51,423 nucleotides of DNA from Gammaproteobacteria bacterium (lineage in GTDB: Bacteria; Pseudomonadota; Gammaproteobacteria; Diplorickettsiales; Diplorickettsiaceae), in NCBI GenBank assembly GCA_013289115.1, contig JABDAQ010000003.1, forward strand, positions 1-51,423, in the 5' to 3' direction. The notes under the pieces are model-generated. The model was not told the origin of the DNA and did not search any database. It saw nothing but the letters and a program-made list of their open reading frames with translations. Shown piece after piece: positions 27,235-40,907 of this stretch. How positions within the stretch are numbered: the first letter of the stretch is position 1; every line of letters begins with the position of its first letter. The position numbers were made by a program, and so were the translations under genes.

Positions 27235-27647
27235 TACAATACCATCCGTATCACAAAACTTGTAGCAAGCGGCAATTTTGCCGAAGCCAAACGCAAAGCT
27301 TCTCGCGCTATCTCTTGAGAAATACCTTCTATTTCAAATAAAACACGGCCGGGTCGTATCACAACAACCCAATATTCTACATTACCCTTACCTTTACCTT
27401 GACGCACTTCCAAAGGCTTCTTAGTAATCGGCTTATCAGGAAAGATTCGAATCCACACTTTACCACCACGTTTAATATGATGCGTTAAAGCGCGCCGAGC
27501 AGCTTCAATTTGACGCGCTGTAATAAAACCAGCAGTCGTTGCTTTTAAACCATATTGACCAAAACTAACGCAATTACCTCGTGATGCAACACCACGATTG
27601 CGGCCTTTAAATTGTTTTCGAAATTTAGTTCGCTTAGGTTGTAACAT
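27234..27647 (-). CDS. rplP: 50S ribosomal protein L16 (uL16)
   Basis: 137 residues starting [20 protein letters not shown]; contains [20 protein letters not shown] and the late [21 protein letters not shown]16 lies by the A-site tRNA. 17 bases after rpsC. Confidence 0.98.
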   Translation of the reverse strand: MLQPKRTKFRKQFKGRNRGVASRGNCVSFGQYGLKATTAGFITARQIEAARRALTHHIKRGGKVWIRIFPDKPITKKPLEVRQGKGKGNVEYWVVVIRPGRVLFEIEGISQEIAREALRLASAKLPLATSFVIRMVL

Positions 27648-27664
27648 GAGTTATTCTCAATTCT

Positions 27665-28447
27665 TTAAGATTCAACATCACGTGATGTAGTTACTTCTTG
27701 ATTAACTACAGCTTGCTTCTTATTAACACCCAAAGTGGCGCGCGACTTGAAATGAGTCCTTCTATTGTGACTATCTTCTTGAGATTTACTACCAGCAGTT
27801 TGAGTTTCATCTACTGCCTCAAAACCAAACACATCGCCTTTGTAAATCCAAACTTTTACACCAATCATACCATACGTAGTTTTTGCTTCCGCCAATGCAT
27901 AATCAATATTGGCGCGGAAAGTATGGAGCGGCACACGACCTTCACGATACCATTCTGTACGCGCGATCTCTGCACCACCCAAACGACCCGAAACACTGAT
28001 CTTAATGCCCTTAGCACCCAAACGTAAAGCAACCGAAACAGCACGTTTCATAGCACGACGGAACATAACGCGTCGTTCTAACTGTTGGGCAATATTTTCA
28101 GCTACCAACTTAGCGTCAAGCTCCGGTTTGCGAACCTCAACAACCGACAACCTAACCGGAATTCCCATTAAGATTTCCAAATGGCCGCGCAAGCGATCAA
28201 CATACTCGCCTTTTCTACCAATTACTACACCAGGACGTGCAACAAAAACAGTAACTTTTGCATTACGAGCAGGTCGTTCAATTTGAATGGAACTCACGCC
28301 AGCCTGCGACAACTCTGCCGTCAAATAAGCGCGCACTTTTAAATCCGGGATAAGAAGTTTGGCATAATCACGCGCAGGAGCATACCAGCGAGCGGTTGGT
28401 CGTTTATTAATACCTAAACGTATACCATAGGGACTGACGCGACTCAT
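27665..28447 (-). CDS. rpsC: 30S ribosomal protein S3 (uS3)
   Basis: 260 residues (E. coli 233). [20 protein letters not shown] replaces the usual VHPNGIRLGI opening; KH domain [20 protein letters not shown]; then [20 protein letters not shown] and [15 protein letters not shown]-terminal tail of about 45 residues rich in Thr, Ser and Lys follows. The ATG overlaps rplV by 4 bases. S3 forms the mRNA entry with S4 and S5. Confidence 0.97.
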   Translation of the reverse strand: MSRVSPYGIRLGINKRPTARWYAPARDYAKLLIPDLKVRAYLTAELSQAGVSSIQIERPARNAKVTVFVARPGVVIGRKGEYVDRLRGHLEILMGIPVRLSVVEVRKPELDAKLVAENIAQQLERRVMFRRAMKRAVSVALRLGAKGIKISVSGRLGGAEIARTEWYREGRVPLHTFRANIDYALAEAKTTYGMIGVKVWIYKGDVFGFEAVDETQTAGSKSQEDSHNRRTHFKSRATLGVNKKQAVVNQEVTTSRDVES

Positions 28448-28797
28448 GATTTATCCGCCTTAACACGTTCAGAAGAAACTTTAACCGCAATATGACAAGT
28501 TGGTTTCAATATACGATTGCCTCGTCCTTTGGCGCGTGGAGACATCCGCTTATAAGTTGAACCTTGATTGACATAGATCGTGGAAACATATAATTCATCC
28601 ACATCCAACCCGTTATTTTGCTCAGCATTTGCAATGGCAGACTTCAAAACTTTTTTAATGATTTTCGCCGCCTTTTTTATACTGACCTCTAAAAGATTTA
28701 ATGCGTTGGCAACAGACATACCGCGTATCTGATTAACAACTAATCGGCACTTCTGCGGTGATAACCTGGCATAGTTTAAATACGCAGCAACTTCCAC
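28444..28797 (-). CDS. rplV: 50S ribosomal protein L22 (uL22)
   Basis: 117 residues. [20 protein letters not shown] at the N terminus and the tunnel beta-hairpin [20 protein letters not shown], whose tip narrows the exit tunnel and is the macrolide-relevant loop. Standard place between rpsS and rpsC. Confidence 0.98.
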   Translation of the reverse strand: MEVAAYLNYARLSPQKCRLVVNQIRGMSVANALNLLEVSIKKAAKIIKKVLKSAIANAEQNNGLDVDELYVSTIYVNQGSTYKRMSPRAKGRGNRILKPTCHIAVKVSSERVKADKS

Positions 28798-28824
28798 TCT
28801 TAATACCTCTTTTTAAAATTGCAC

Positions 28825-29142
28825 TTATCTTTTTTTATCTTTTCTATCACCAGACGCTTTAGACGTCTTAGATGTTTTCTTATCAGCCGCTCTATGACCA
28901 CGAAAAGTACGTGTTAAAGCAAATTCGCCCAACTTACATTCGATCATATTTTCAGTAATATAAACCGGAATAAAATCCTTGCCATTATGCACAGCGATCG
29001 TCAGCCCAACCATGTCAGGCACAATCATTGATGCACGCGACCAAGTTTTTATTGGACGTTTAATATTCGAATTCCTAGCAGCGGTAACCTTTTTCGCAAG
29101 CTTTATGTGAACAAACGGTATTTTTTTTGCTGAACGCGGCAC
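28825..29142 (-). CDS. rpsS: 30S ribosomal protein S19 (uS19)
   Basis: 105 residues (E. coli 92). [39 protein letters not shown] and [20 protein letters not shown] are family blocks; the extra length is a Lys/Ser-rich C-terminal tail. Confidence 0.97.
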   Translation of the reverse strand: MPRSAKKIPFVHIKLAKKVTAARNSNIKRPIKTWSRASMIVPDMVGLTIAVHNGKDFIPVYITENMIECKLGEFALTRTFRGHRAADKKTSKTSKASGDRKDKKR

Positions 29143-29178
29143 AAGTACACCCTATGAATTTTGAAAAGAAAAATCTCG

Positions 29179-30078
29179 TTATTTTCTACTGCGTCTTCTT
29201 ATAATCATCTTATCGCTACGCTTATTATTGCGAGTTTTTAAACCTTTAGTACAAACACCCCATGGTGTAACAGGATGACGACCTCCTGACGTCTTGCCTT
29301 CACCACCACCGTGCGGATGATCAACCGGATTCATAGCCACACCACGTACAGTAGGTCTGATACCCCGCCAACGCGAAGCTCCCGCTTTTTTCAATACACG
29401 CAAACTATGATCCACATTACCTACCACACCAATACTCGCTTTACACTCTGCAGATACCTTACGTATTTCACCTGAACGTAAGCGTATCGTCGCATAACCT
29501 GACTCACGTGCAACAAGTTGCACAAAAGAACCCGCGCTACGAGCAAGTTGTGCGCCTTTCCCCGGCTTCAACTCTACAGCATGTATCAATGTACTCACAG
29601 GTATATTTCGTATAGGCAGACAATTTCCAATTTTAATGGGAGACTCTGCGCCCGCCACAATTTCCATACCAACTTTTAGGTCAGCAGGAGCAATAATATA
29701 ACGACGTTCACCATCGCTATACAAGATTAAAGCAATACGCGCCGTGCGCTGCGGATCATACTCAATACGTTCAACACAACCAAGAACATTATTTTTATCC
29801 CGCTTAAAATCAATAATACGATACTTTTGCTTGTGACCTCCACCTTGATGCCGTACTGTAATTCTGCCCTGGTTATTTCTCCCTCCTTTTTTAGGAGAAG
29901 CAGTAACTAAAGGTGAATAGGGCCTGCCTCGATACAAACCTGCTTTGCTTGTGCGAACTAGAGCTTTTGTTCTCTTAGAGCATTTCTGAGAGGACGCTAT
30001 ATTACGATCAATATTCAATCGTGGCTCAGTATACGCATGCTGATCATGATCGATCAAGCTTTCTGTTACATTAACCAT
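29179..30078 (-). CDS. rplB: 50S ribosomal protein L2 (uL2), unusual N terminus
   Basis: 299 residues against about 273. From [20 protein letters not shown] onward it is a normal L2, including [20 protein letters not shown] and [17 protein letters not shown] with the peptidyl-transferase-centre His. The first 55 residues are not: the conserved KPTSPGRR opening is absent and replaced by [20 protein letters not shown] and further unrelated sequence with [20 protein letters not shown]. The start overlaps the rplW stop by 8 bases, and no better start is evident downstream. Confidence 0.96.
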   Translation of the reverse strand: MVNVTESLIDHDQHAYTEPRLNIDRNIASSQKCSKRTKALVRTSKAGLYRGRPYSPLVTASPKKGGRNNQGRITVRHQGGGHKQKYRIIDFKRDKNNVLGCVERIEYDPQRTARIALILYSDGERRYIIAPADLKVGMEIVAGAESPIKIGNCLPIRNIPVSTLIHAVELKPGKGAQLARSAGSFVQLVARESGYATIRLRSGEIRKVSAECKASIGVVGNVDHSLRVLKKAGASRWRGIRPTVRGVAMNPVDHPHGGGEGKTSGGRHPVTPWGVCTKGLKTRNNKRSDKMIIRRRSRK

Positions 30079-30412
30079 TATTATTAATACCTTGTTTCCA
30101 ATTCACATCCGTAAATTCAAGGTCATAACCTTCTTGCAGCGTGACATACGCTTTTTTCCAATCCTTACATTTGCCTTGAATTTTCTTAAAACGTTTTACT
30201 TTGCCTTTGACATTTAAAACTTGTACGGCACTTACTTTTACATTGAAGACAACTTCAATCGCCTGCTTAATCATCGGTTTCGTTGCAGTTTTAACAACCA
30301 TAAAAACAAATTGCCTGTATTTGTCTGCCAATAAAGACGCCTTTTCAGATATACATGGCCGCTGAACGACAGTCAGCAAACGAATGGATTCACACAATTG
30401 TTTAGTTGTCAT
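30071..30412 (-). CDS. rplW: 50S ribosomal protein L23 (uL23)
   Basis: 113 residues from ATG 30412, which overlaps the rplD stop as ATGA and has GAGGA 9 bases upstream; an ATG at 30421 has GAGGA touching it. [20 protein letters not shown] and the C-terminal [14 protein letters not shown] identify the tunnel-exit protein that anchors trigger factor. Confidence 0.95.
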   Translation of the reverse strand: MTTKQLCESIRLLTVVQRPCISEKASLLADKYRQFVFMVVKTATKPMIKQAIEVVFNVKVSAVQVLNVKGKVKRFKKIQGKCKDWKKAYVTLQEGYDLEFTDVNWKQGINNNG

Positions 30413-31026
30413 TGTAACCATTCCTCTATTTGTCTTAAAGCAGCAGTAGTCACGAGCACCTTATGGAAACTCAATAACTTTACAGGCGTTATTGAGTAAG
30501 CATCGCAGACATCAACGGTAGGAATATTACGAGCAGATAAAGAAATAACCGGATCTAACTTATCAAGAACAAGCAAAACATCCATTAAATCCAATGATCG
30601 CAACTGCGCTAACAAATCTTTAGTCTTTGGACGATCAAGCACTAAGGCATCAACGATACTCAAACGTTCTTGGCGTATGAGTTCGGAAAATATAGAGCGC
30701 ATTGCCAAACGATACGTCTTTTTATTTACTTTCTTCGTATAATCTCTCGGAGTAGCAGCAAAAGTTACGCCTCCCTTACGCCAAATCGGACTTCGAATCG
30801 TTCCTGCACGAGCACGTCCAGAACCTTTTTGCCGCCACGGTTTTTTACCACCGCCCGATACGGCTGCGCGATTTTTTTGGGCACGCGTTCCTTGTCTTGC
30901 ACTAGACAAACAAGCAACAACTACTCGATGAATCAAGCCTTCATTAAACTTATAAGCAAATACTTGATCAGATAAATCAATCATTTGCTCCACCGTATTA
31001 TTATTTGTCACTAAACTAACTTGCAT
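30409..31026 (-). CDS. rplD: 50S ribosomal protein L4 (uL4)
   Basis: 205 residues. The long loop [40 protein letters not shown] and [19 protein letters not shown] reaches into the exit tunnel. In E. coli L4 also represses the S10 operon by attenuation; no leader suited to that was recognised before rpsJ here. Confidence 0.97.
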   Translation of the reverse strand: MQVSLVTNNNTVEQMIDLSDQVFAYKFNEGLIHRVVVACLSSARQGTRAQKNRAAVSGGGKKPWRQKGSGRARAGTIRSPIWRKGGVTFAATPRDYTKKVNKKTYRLAMRSIFSELIRQERLSIVDALVLDRPKTKDLLAQLRSLDLMDVLLVLDKLDPVISLSARNIPTVDVCDAYSITPVKLLSFHKVLVTTAALRQIEEWLQ

Positions 31027-31070
31027 GATTCAACCTTGTGTTGAGAACCGTATAATATCAACGTGACTCT

Positions 31071-31718
31071 TTAGCCACCTTCACGCACTGCCTTTCGAAC
31101 CAACACAAACCCACCAGGACTTCCTGGCACGGAACCCCTAATTAACAATAAATTACGATCGACGTCTACCTTAACAACTTCTAAAGACTGAATAGTACGA
31201 CGCTTATTTCCCAACTGGCCTGCCATTTTTTTTCCCTTAAATACACGACCCGGCGATTGTCTTTGACCAATTGATCCAGGTGCTCTATGCGACAAAGAAT
31301 TGCCATGTGTCGCATCCTGAGAAGAAAAATGATGACGTTTAATGACGCCAGAGAAACCTTTACCTTTAGTAATGCCCGTAACACTGACACACTGACCTGG
31401 TTTGAATACATCAGCAACTAAAATGCTTGAACCAACAGTCAATACTTGATCAGATCCAGCAACAAAATCAAGCTCCCATAAACCAAGGCCGGCTTCCACA
31501 TCCGCTTTGCGAAAATGCCCTAATTTCGGTTTAGTTAAGCGCGTTACAGAACGCTTTCCACAAGTAACTTGAGCAGCTCGATAACCATCCTTCTCTTCTG
31601 TTTTAATCTGTGTAACCCGATTAGGAGATACCTCAATAACAGTAATCGGAACGAATCGCCCCTCTTCTGTATAGAACTGAGTCATGCCCCATTTACGGCC
31701 AATTAAACCAACTACCAT
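31071..31718 (-). CDS. rplC: 50S ribosomal protein L3 (uL3)
   Basis: 215 residues. [20 protein letters not shown] opening; the loop toward the peptidyl-transferase centre reads [20 protein letters not shown] and [13 protein letters not shown]. The glutamine of GSIGQ is the known PrmB methylation site, and prmB is at 17148-18101. Confidence 0.98.
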   Translation of the reverse strand: MVVGLIGRKWGMTQFYTEEGRFVPITVIEVSPNRVTQIKTEEKDGYRAAQVTCGKRSVTRLTKPKLGHFRKADVEAGLGLWELDFVAGSDQVLTVGSSILVADVFKPGQCVSVTGITKGKGFSGVIKRHHFSSQDATHGNSLSHRAPGSIGQRQSPGRVFKGKKMAGQLGNKRRTIQSLEVVKVDVDRNLLLIRGSVPGSPGGFVLVRKAVREGG

Positions 31719-31741
31719 AAACTACCTTTTTTGCTACTTAT

Positions 31742-32068
31742 CTATTCTTCGCCTGTCTTCACTTCAATACTCACTTCAGCAGGCAAATCATCCAATCGCT
31801 TTAAAGCATCTGCTGTTTTATCTGTCGATTCATGGATATCAATGAGCCGTCTATGTGTACGTATCTCAAGCTGATCACGAGCATCTTTATCACCATTAGG
31901 CGAAGTTAAGATCGTATGCTTCTTTTTCCTAGTAGGCAAAGGTACAGGACCACAAATCATAGCACCCATACGCTTCAAAGAATCAACTATCTTCTTAGTT
32001 GCTTGATCAATTAAACGATGATCAAACGATGTAAGCAAAATACGGATCATCTGGCTTTTAACAGACAT
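31742..32068 (-). CDS. rpsJ: 30S ribosomal protein S10 (uS10/NusE)
   Basis: 108 residues. [40 protein letters not shown] and [20 protein letters not shown] are the family blocks. Acts in the ribosome and as NusE in antitermination with NusG (47412-48044). 20 bases downstream of tuf, so str and S10 operons run together. Confidence 0.97.
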   Translation of the reverse strand: MSVKSQMIRILLTSFDHRLIDQATKKIVDSLKRMGAMICGPVPLPTRKKKHTILTSPNGDKDARDQLEIRTHRRLIDIHESTDKTADALKRLDDLPAEVSIEVKTGEE

Positions 32069-32088
32069 AGAATTAAGATACCTGTAAG

Positions 32089-33282
<1,194 letters not shown>

Positions 33283-33312
33283 GCAAATTTCCCCACTAAC
33301 AATTAATTGATT

Positions 33313-35421
33313 TTATGCCTCACGAAGCATAGCGTCCGCAATATGAGACGGAGCCTCTTTATACCGAGCAAATTCCATCGTATAAGTAGCACGTCCTTGA
33401 GTTTTAGAACGTAGGTCCGTAGCATACCCAAACATTTCAGACAATGGAACTTCCGCGCGAATATTTTTTCCTGAACCAGAAATATCTTCTACATCTTGCA
33501 AAATACCACGACGACGATTCAGATCACCTACAACATCACCCATATACTCTTCAGGTGTAATAATTTCTACTTTCATAATAGGTTCTAAAATAACTGGACT
33601 TGCTTTGCGTGCGCCTTCTTTAAAAGCGATCGATCCAGCAATCTTAAAGGCAAGCTCGCTTGAATCAACTTCATGAAAAGAACCATCAAATACAGTTACT
33701 TTTACATCAACAACAGGATACCCTGCAATAACACCGTTAGCTAACTGTTCGCGCACACCTTTATCAATCGCTGGAATGTATTCTTTGGGAATAATACCTC
33801 CAACAATAGCGTTCACAAAAACATAGCCTTGACCAATATCCAAAGGTTCAATACGCAACCAAACATGACCGTACTGACCACGACCACCACTTTGGCGTAT
33901 AAACTTACCTTCTTGCTCAATCAATTTGCGAATCGTTTCACGATAAGCCACCTGCGGCTTACCCACACTTACTTCAACACTGAATTCGCGCTTCATACGA
34001 TCCACAATGATTTCGAGATGCAACTCACCCATACCAGAAATAATGGTTTGCGTTGATTCTTCATCTATATGGACACGAAAAGATGGATCTTCTTGCACTA
34101 ATTTGCTCAAAGCAATCGACATCTTTTCTTGATCGGCTTTAGTTTTCGGCTCCAAAGCAACCGATATAACTGGCTCTGGAAACTCCATACGCTCCAAAGT
34201 AATAATATTATTCGGATCGCATAAAGTATCTCCTGTACTCGTGTTTTTTAAACCAACCGCAGCAGCTATATCACCTGAACGAACCTGCTTAATCTCTTCG
34301 CGACTATTAGCGTGCATCTGAACAATACGACCAATACGTTCCTTTCTACTTCTGCCTGGATTATAAACAGCATCGCCACTGTTGATTATCCCTGAGTAAA
34401 CGCGAAAATAAACTAAAGATCCGACAAACGGATCAGTAGTTACTTTAAAAGCTAAAGCAGAGAAAGGTTCTTGATCATTGGGATGTCTCACCGCGATCGT
34501 TTCCTTAGCATCATCCAATATGCCCTGCATAGGCGGCACTTCATTAGGAGCAGGCAAATACTCAATAACCGCATCTAACATAGCCTGAACACCTTTATTT
34601 TTAAAAGCAGAGCCGCACAATACAGGCACTACTCTATTATCTAAAGTCATGATACGCAAAGCTTTTCTAATCTCTTCAGCCGTAAATTGAGAACCTTCTA
34701 AATAACGTTCAGTAATCGTTTCATTTGCTTCAGCAATAATTTCAATTAATTTCTCATGCCAGATCTGAGCCTCTGCCAAACAAGCAGATGGAATATCACG
34801 ATATTCAAACCGCATACCCTGACTGGCCTCTTCCCAATAAATAGCCTTCATCTGTACTAGATCAATTACACCTTCAAATCCTTCTCCACTGCCTATCGGC
34901 AATTGAATCGGTACGGGATGTGCGCCAAGACGCTGCTTAATTTGTTCAACGACGCGCAAGAAATTAGCCCCTTCACGATCCATTTTATTTACAAATGCAA
35001 TACGAGGAACATGATATTTATTTGCTTGACGCCAAACAGTCTCCGATTGAGGCTCCACGCCGCTGACGGCACAAAAAACAACACAAGCACCATCGAGCAC
35101 ACGCAAAGAACGCTCAACTTCAATCGTGAAATCAACATGACCGGGCGTATCGATAATATTGACACGATGTTCTGGATACTGTTGTCCCATACCACTCCAG
35201 TAACAAGTTGTCGCAGCGGATGTAATAGTGATACCACGTTCTTGTTCTTGCGCCATCCAATCCATAACAGCCGTACCCGCATGCACTTCACCCAGTTTAT
35301 GAGAAATGCCGGTGTAGTATAAAATACGCTCTGTTGTTGTCGTCTTACCTGCATCAATATGCGCAATAATTCCAATGTTACGATAGTGTTCTATTGGCGT
35401 TAATCGTTCCAAAGCAGCCAC
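33313..35421 (-). CDS. fusA: Elongation factor G
   Basis: 702 residues. GTPase domain with [39 protein letters not shown] and [10 protein letters not shown]; domain IV with [18 protein letters not shown] and the tip sequence; domain [17 protein letters not shown]. Drives translocation with EF-Tu and the ribosome. Standard str-operon position between rpsG and tuf. Confidence 0.98.
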   Translation of the reverse strand: MAALERLTPIEHYRNIGIIAHIDAGKTTTTERILYYTGISHKLGEVHAGTAVMDWMAQEQERGITITSAATTCYWSGMGQQYPEHRVNIIDTPGHVDFTIEVERSLRVLDGACVVFCAVSGVEPQSETVWRQANKYHVPRIAFVNKMDREGANFLRVVEQIKQRLGAHPVPIQLPIGSGEGFEGVIDLVQMKAIYWEEASQGMRFEYRDIPSACLAEAQIWHEKLIEIIAEANETITERYLEGSQFTAEEIRKALRIMTLDNRVVPVLCGSAFKNKGVQAMLDAVIEYLPAPNEVPPMQGILDDAKETIAVRHPNDQEPFSALAFKVTTDPFVGSLVYFRVYSGIINSGDAVYNPGRSRKERIGRIVQMHANSREEIKQVRSGDIAAAVGLKNTSTGDTLCDPNNIITLERMEFPEPVISVALEPKTKADQEKMSIALSKLVQEDPSFRVHIDEESTQTIISGMGELHLEIIVDRMKREFSVEVSVGKPQVAYRETIRKLIEQEGKFIRQSGGRGQYGHVWLRIEPLDIGQGYVFVNAIVGGIIPKEYIPAIDKGVREQLANGVIAGYPVVDVKVTVFDGSFHEVDSSELAFKIAGSIAFKEGARKASPVILEPIMKVEIITPEEYMGDVVGDLNRRRGILQDVEDISGSGKNIRAEVPLSEMFGYATDLRSKTQGRATYTMEFARYKEAPSHIADAMLREA

Positions 35422-35488
35422 AGGAATACCTACTCAAATTCTTTAAATACTTGTGCGGTCATCGAGAATAAAACTTAAATTCTTCTTA

Positions 35489-36043
35489 TTAACCATATGA
35501 ACGAAGATGGCCAAAGACCTGATTCGCTTTAGCCATACGGTATGTGTCTTCACGTCTTCTCACTGCGATACCTTTATTGTTATACGCATCCAAAATTTCA
35601 GCGCCCAAACGCAAGGACATGACTTTTTCACTACGTTGCGTTGCAGCAAAAATTAACCAGCGCATACCTAAAGAATTGCGTCTAACGGGACGAACCTCGA
35701 CTGGAATCTGATAGGTCGCACCGCCGACACGTCTTGGTCTAACCTCAACGCTGGGACGAATATTATCCAATGCTTGTTCAAATACAGCTAATACAGCTTC
35801 ATAATCTAAAGAGACTGATGAAGCACCGCCGCCCTCTTCACCCCCTTCTTCTTCAGGTTTGTCTTGCACTTTCTGCTTAAGCATACGCTCATTGACGAAC
35901 CGTAAAGCACCGTACACGATCTTTTCGGCAACAGATTTTTTACCATCACGCATCACACAGTTAACAAACTTACTAATGAGTTCACTACTGAAGATCGGAT
36001 CAGGCAAAATATCTCTTTTATCAGCAACACGTCTTCTTGGCAT
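35489..36043 (-). CDS. rpsG: 30S ribosomal protein S7 (uS7) with an acidic/glycine insertion
   Basis: 184 residues (156-179 usual). [40 protein letters not shown] and the C-terminal helix [17 protein letters not shown] are normal. Between residues about 55 and 82, where other S7 proteins have a short turn, the sequence [20 protein letters not shown] is inserted, about 27 residues longer with neighbours. S7 nucleates the 30S head and in E. coli represses the str operon. Confidence 0.97.
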   Translation of the reverse strand: MPRRRVADKRDILPDPIFSSELISKFVNCVMRDGKKSVAEKIVYGALRFVNERMLKQKVQDKPEEEGGEEGGGASSVSLDYEAVLAVFEQALDNIRPSVEVRPRRVGGATYQIPVEVRPVRRNSLGMRWLIFAATQRSEKVMSLRLGAEILDAYNNKGIAVRRREDTYRMAKANQVFGHLRSYG

Positions 36044-36069
36044 TATCTTAAATCCTAATTCATTACACT

Positions 36070-36444
36070 TTATTCTTTGGGACGTTTTGTGCCGTACTTA
36101 GAACGGCCCTGCTTACGGCTAGTAACACCCGCCGTATCGAGTGCACCACGAACAATATGATAACGAACACCCGGTAAATCTTTAACACGACCGCCGCGAA
36201 TTAAAACAACAGAATGTTCTTGTAAATTATGACCTTCACCCCCGATATAGGTAGTCACTTCCATTTTGTTCGTTAATCGAACACGCGCAACCTTACGTAA
36301 AGCTGAATTAGGTTTCTTAGGCGTTACAGTATAAACACGCGTACACACTCCACGTTTTTGTGGAGAACAAGCTAATGCAGGCGCTGACGACCTTTTTTTA
36401 CTTCTCACACGGGGTTTACGCACTAATTGATTAATCGTTGGCAT
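36070..36444 (-). CDS. rpsL: 30S ribosomal protein S12 (uS12)
   Basis: 124 residues. The decoding loops read [20 protein letters not shown] and [20 protein letters not shown]; the lysines whose change gives streptomycin resistance in other bacteria are wild type. First gene of the str operon, downstream of an overlapping promoter and terminator. Confidence 0.98.
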   Translation of the reverse strand: MPTINQLVRKPRVRSKKRSSAPALACSPQKRGVCTRVYTVTPKKPNSALRKVARVRLTNKMEVTTYIGGEGHNLQEHSVVLIRGGRVKDLPGVRYHIVRGALDTAGVTSRKQGRSKYGTKRPKE

Positions 36445-36465
36445 GCATAACTCAAAAAACTAAAA

Positions 36466-36494
36466 ATAAAAAGGCCCCTGTTATTAAACAGGGG
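36466..36494 (-). terminator. intrinsic terminator between rpoC and rpsL
   Basis: On the minus strand an 8-bp perfect stem CCCCTGTT/AACAGGGG with loop TAAT (36494-36475), followed by CC and TTTTT. It ends rpoBC transcription. It lies directly at the start point predicted for the str promoter. Confidence 0.85.
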
Positions 36495-36499
36495 ACCGA

Positions 36500-36528
36500 A
36501 TTCTAAAAGAGGAACCTTACACTGTCAA
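36500..36528 (-). promoter_or_regulatory. str-operon promoter overlapping the rpoC stop codon
   Basis: On the minus strand TTGACA (36528-36523; includes the rpoC TGA), 17 bases, TAGAAT (36505-36500). Perfect -35 and 5 of 6 at -10. Transcription would begin near 36496-36493, at the outer base of the rpoC terminator hairpin. Confidence 0.75.
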
Positions 36529-39500
36529 GAAGAAGAATCAGTTTTTCCTTTAGATTCTGACAATGCTTGACTAAGCGCTTGTTCTACTTCTTGTGCACTC
36601 AATGTGTGCGTAGCAGCCAACTTTTTCTGCTTAGCCGCACGTGCCGCCATACGTTGTTGACGACGCTGCATATGATATGCAAATCCTGTGCCTGCTGGAA
36701 TTAAACGCCCTACTATAACGTTTTCTTTTAAACCTCTCAGTTCATCTCGTTTTCCAGTAACAGCCGCTTCAGTCAATACACGCGTTGTTTCCTGAAACGA
36801 AGCTGCAGAAATAAATGAATCCGTTGCTAACGAAGCTTTAGTAATTCCTAATAAAACAGGATCAGAACGTGCCGGCAACTTTCCAGCTGCTACTAATTTT
36901 TTTTGCTCTTCTTTGAAACGTGCTTTATCAGCATGTTCTCCTTTTAAATAGTCACTATCACCTGAATCTAAAACAACCACTTTACGAAGCATTTGCCGTA
37001 CGATAACTTCGATATGCTTATCGTTAATTTTAACGCCCTGTAAACGATAAACTTCTTGCACCTCACTCACAATATAATGAGTTAAAGCACTGACGCCGAG
37101 AAGACGTAAGATATCGTGTGGATTTAACGGACCGTCCGCAACTGTTTCGCCACGCTCAACATGTTCTCCTTCAAAAACAGTGACATGACGCCATTTTGGA
37201 ATTAATGCCTCAAATGTTTCACCATTAGAACCAGTAATAACCAAACGTCGTTTACCTTTTGTTTCTTTACCGAAACCCACTATCCCTGCAATTTCAGCCA
37301 AAACTGCAGGCTCTTTCGGTTTTCGTGCTTCAAACAAATCAGCAACTCGTGGCAAACCTCCTGTAATATCGCGTGTTTTTGACGTCTCTTGGGGAATACG
37401 CGCAATAATATCGCCCACACCGATCAATCCACCATCTTCAATTGTCACAACTGCATTTACAGGCAAGAAATAGTGAGCAGGCAAATTGGTACCTGGTAAA
37501 AATAAGTCGTTCTCTTGATCATCCGTCAAGCGTACCATGGGACGAAACTCTTTCCCACTTGGGCCTCGCTGTTTTGCATCCGTCACGACAATACTACTTA
37601 AACCCGTCATCTCATCTGTCTGACGATTCATAGTAACACCATCGATCAAATCGATAAATTTTATATAACCTGCCACTTCTGCCACGATGGGATGAGTATG
37701 GGGATCCCACTGTGCGACAATTTGGCCCGGTTTTACCTCAGCGCCATCTGCAACACTAATATTGGCTCCGTAAGGAACTTTATAACGTTCACGTTCGCGA
37801 CCCTGCGCATCTAATAATGCTAATTCGCCTGAACGAGATACTGTTACATAATGACCTGCATTGTGTTGAACCAATTTAATATTACGTAATTTAATTTTAC
37901 CTTTTGACTTGACTTGAATGTTACTCACAACAGCAATCTGAGACGCAGCACCTCCGATGTGGAAAGTCTGCATTGTAAGCTGAGTACCTGGTTCGCCAAT
38001 CGATTGTGCTGCAATAACACCCACCGCCTCACCAATATTCACTAAGTGTCTACGTGCCAGATCACGGCCATAACAAGCAGCACAAATACCTTGAGTCGAT
38101 TCACAGGTTATCGGAGATCGCACATTAACTTGATCAACTCCACGCTCCTCCAAAAGAGCAACCCAATGTTCATCTAATAAAGTGCCACGCTCGAGCACCT
38201 GATCATCATTCCCTGGTAAACTAACATCTTCAGCGAGCACACGTCCCAATACGCGTTCACGCAATGGAACCATAATTTCACCGCCTTCAACATGCGAGCT
38301 CACAACAATACCGTATAAACTACCGCAGTCTTTAATTGTAATAACGATATCTTGTGCCACATCGACGAGACGACGCGTTAAATAACCTGAATTAGCCGTC
38401 TTTAAAGCGGTATCAGCTAATCCTTTACGTGCACCGTGCGTCGAAATAAAATATTGCAATACATCGAGTCCTTCGCGAAAGTTTGCCGTAATCGGCGTTT
38501 CGATAATGAATCCATCTGGCTTCGTCATCAAACCGCGCATACCTGCCAACTGACGCATCTGTGCAGGCGAACCTCGCGCACCCGAATCAGCCATCATATA
38601 AACAGGATTAAACGATTCCTGTATAACCTGTTCCCCCTTAGCATTCACTACAATCTCTTTCGCCAACTTTTCCATCATCGCTTTAGCGATCTGATCATTC
38701 GTGCGCGACCAAATATCAACAACTTTATTGTAACGTTCGCCTTGCGTCACTAGTCCAGACGTATACTGAGATTCAATTTCTTTTACTTCTGCTTCAGCAG
38801 ACGCTAAAATTTGTGCCTTACTCTCAGGGATAATTAAGTCTTCAATGCCAATTGAAATACCTGCACGCGTTGCATACGAAAATCCCATATACATCAATTG
38901 ATCAGCAAACATAACCGTCGCTTTTAAACCACGACAACGATAGCATTCATTAATAAGCTGCAAAATTGCTTTTTTGTTCAGAACACGATTGATCAGATCG
39001 AAGGGTAAACCCTCTGGTAAAATATCGCTTAACAAAGCACGTCCTACCGTAGTTTCAATCAACCGAGTACTTTCTGTTCGATTACCCTGCGCATCAAACA
39101 TTATTTCTTTAATGCGCACTTTAATACGCGCGTGCAAACCAACCAAATCCATCTCATACAGTTGACGCACATCATTGACATCAGCGCAGATCAAACCCTG
39201 CCCTTGTGCATTCACATTTTCACGTGTCGCGTAATATAAGCCTAAAACAACATCTTGCGATGGCAAGATAATAGGCTCACCATTGGCAGGCGACAAAATA
39301 TTATTAGTCGACATCATCAAAGCACGTGCTTCTAACTGCGCTTCTAACGTTAAAGGCACGTGCACAGCCATTTGGTCGCCGTCAAAATCTGCGTTATAGG
39401 CTGTACATACCAAAGGATGCAATTGAATTGCTTTACCTTCGACTAATACCGGTTCAAATGCTTGAATGCCAAGTCGATGCAACGTAGGCGCACGATTCAA

Positions 39501-40865
39501 TAAGATAGGATGCTGGCGAATAACCTCTTCCAAAATATCCCAAACCTCAGGTGCTTCATAATCCAACATCTTTTTTGCTGCTTTTATCGTGCTAGCGAGA
39601 CCACGAAATTGCAATTTACTAAAAATAAACGGTTTAAAAAGTTCTAAAGCCATTTTTTTAGGTAACCCGCATTGATGTAACATCAAAGTAGGACCTACCA
39701 CAATAACAGAACGCCCCGAATAATCGACACGTTTACCTAATAGATTTTGACGGAAACGCCCCTGTTTCCCTTTGATCATATCCGCTAAAGATTTTAAAGG
39801 ACGTTTATTGCTACTGGCGATAGCACGACCTCGACGCCCGTTATCAAGCAAAGCATCCACCGATTCTTGCAGCATGCGTTTTTCATTGCGCACGATAATA
39901 TCCGGCGCACATAACTCTAATAAACGCTTCAACCGATTATTTCTATTGATAACACGTCGATAGAGATCATTGAGATCAGAGGTGGCAAAGCGCCCGGCAT
40001 CCAATGGAACTAAAGGACGCAAATCAGGTGGCAATACAGGCAATACCGTTAATACCATCCATTCTGGTTTATTACCCGAAGCGTGAAATGATTCAAGCAA
40101 TTTAAGCCGTTTTGTATACTTTTTTAATTTGGTTTCAGACCCTGTATTAGCAATTTCACGGCGTAATAAAGCAATATCTTCTTCGATGTTTAAAGTGGTC
40201 AATAATTTTCGTATCGCCTCTGTCCCCATACGTGCATCAAACTCATCCCCGTATTCTTCTATCGCTTCGAGATAAGTGTCATCCGTCAGCAATTGACCTC
40301 TTTGCAAAGGAGTCATACCTGGATCAATCACAACAAACGCTTCAAAATAAAGTACGCGTTCGATATCACGCAAAGTCATATCCAATAGCAAACTGATACG
40401 CGATGGCAATGATTTTAAAAACCAAATATGAGCAACAGGCGTTGCTAATTCAATGTGACCCATGCGTTCTCTACGCACTTTGGTCAGTGCTACCTCAACA
40501 CCACACTTTTCACAAATCACGCCACGATGCTTTAAACGTTTATATTTACCACACAAGCATTCATAGTCTTTAATGGGACCAAAAATTTTGGCGCAAAATA
40601 AACCATCACGTTCAGGTTTAAAGGTACGGTAATTGATAGTCTCAGGTTTTTTTACTTCGCCATACGACCATGAGCGAATCATTTCGGGTGAAGCTAGCCC
40701 GATACGAATATGATCAAACTCACCTAAATAATCTTCTTGCTTCAGCAATTCTAATAAATCCGACATTAACGGCTTCGCTGCTTTAGCAGCGTTCATTCGC
40801 TCAAATCCCTCCATAGAAATAGGACTTTCAGATAGTGATGATTTCGATTTGCTCGCATCAGTCAA
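36525..40865 (-). CDS. rpoC: RNA polymerase beta-prime subunit
   Basis: 1446 residues (E. coli 1407). The start is TTG at 40865, with AGGGGG 8 bases upstream; the ATG that aligns with other beta-prime N termini (residue 34, [13 protein letters not shown]) has no ribosome site, so a 33-residue serine-rich extension is real in the reading frame. N-terminal zinc site in [20 protein letters not shown], catalytic magnesium motif [12 protein letters not shown] near residue 480, trigger-loop region and second zinc site [20 protein letters not shown]. 42 bases after rpoB. Confidence 0.98.
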   Translation of the reverse strand: MTDASKSKSSLSESPISMEGFERMNAAKAAKPLMSDLLELLKQEDYLGEFDHIRIGLASPEMIRSWSYGEVKKPETINYRTFKPERDGLFCAKIFGPIKDYECLCGKYKRLKHRGVICEKCGVEVALTKVRRERMGHIELATPVAHIWFLKSLPSRISLLLDMTLRDIERVLYFEAFVVIDPGMTPLQRGQLLTDDTYLEAIEEYGDEFDARMGTEAIRKLLTTLNIEEDIALLRREIANTGSETKLKKYTKRLKLLESFHASGNKPEWMVLTVLPVLPPDLRPLVPLDAGRFATSDLNDLYRRVINRNNRLKRLLELCAPDIIVRNEKRMLQESVDALLDNGRRGRAIASSNKRPLKSLADMIKGKQGRFRQNLLGKRVDYSGRSVIVVGPTLMLHQCGLPKKMALELFKPFIFSKLQFRGLASTIKAAKKMLDYEAPEVWDILEEVIRQHPILLNRAPTLHRLGIQAFEPVLVEGKAIQLHPLVCTAYNADFDGDQMAVHVPLTLEAQLEARALMMSTNNILSPANGEPIILPSQDVVLGLYYATRENVNAQGQGLICADVNDVRQLYEMDLVGLHARIKVRIKEIMFDAQGNRTESTRLIETTVGRALLSDILPEGLPFDLINRVLNKKAILQLINECYRCRGLKATVMFADQLMYMGFSYATRAGISIGIEDLIIPESKAQILASAEAEVKEIESQYTSGLVTQGERYNKVVDIWSRTNDQIAKAMMEKLAKEIVVNAKGEQVIQESFNPVYMMADSGARGSPAQMRQLAGMRGLMTKPDGFIIETPITANFREGLDVLQYFISTHGARKGLADTALKTANSGYLTRRLVDVAQDIVITIKDCGSLYGIVVSSHVEGGEIMVPLRERVLGRVLAEDVSLPGNDDQVLERGTLLDEHWVALLEERGVDQVNVRSPITCESTQGICAACYGRDLARRHLVNIGEAVGVIAAQSIGEPGTQLTMQTFHIGGAASQIAVVSNIQVKSKGKIKLRNIKLVQHNAGHYVTVSRSGELALLDAQGRERERYKVPYGANISVADGAEVKPGQIVAQWDPHTHPIVAEVAGYIKFIDLIDGVTMNRQTDEMTGLSSIVVTDAKQRGPSGKEFRPMVRLTDDQENDLFLPGTNLPAHYFLPVNAVVTIEDGGLIGVGDIIARIPQETSKTRDITGGLPRVADLFEARKPKEPAVLAEIAGIVGFGKETKGKRRLVITGSNGETFEALIPKWRHVTVFEGEHVERGETVADGPLNPHDILRLLGVSALTHYIVSEVQEVYRLQGVKINDKHIEVIVRQMLRKVVVLDSGDSDYLKGEHADKARFKEEQKKLVAAGKLPARSDPVLLGITKASLATDSFISAASFQETTRVLTEAAVTGKRDELRGLKENVIVGRLIPAGTGFAYHMQRRQQRMAARAAKQKKLAATHTLSAQEVEQALSQALSESKGKTDSSS

Positions 40866-40907
40866 GGTTATTTCCCCCTACAGATCAAAATAGGTAGCAA
40901 CACTCAA

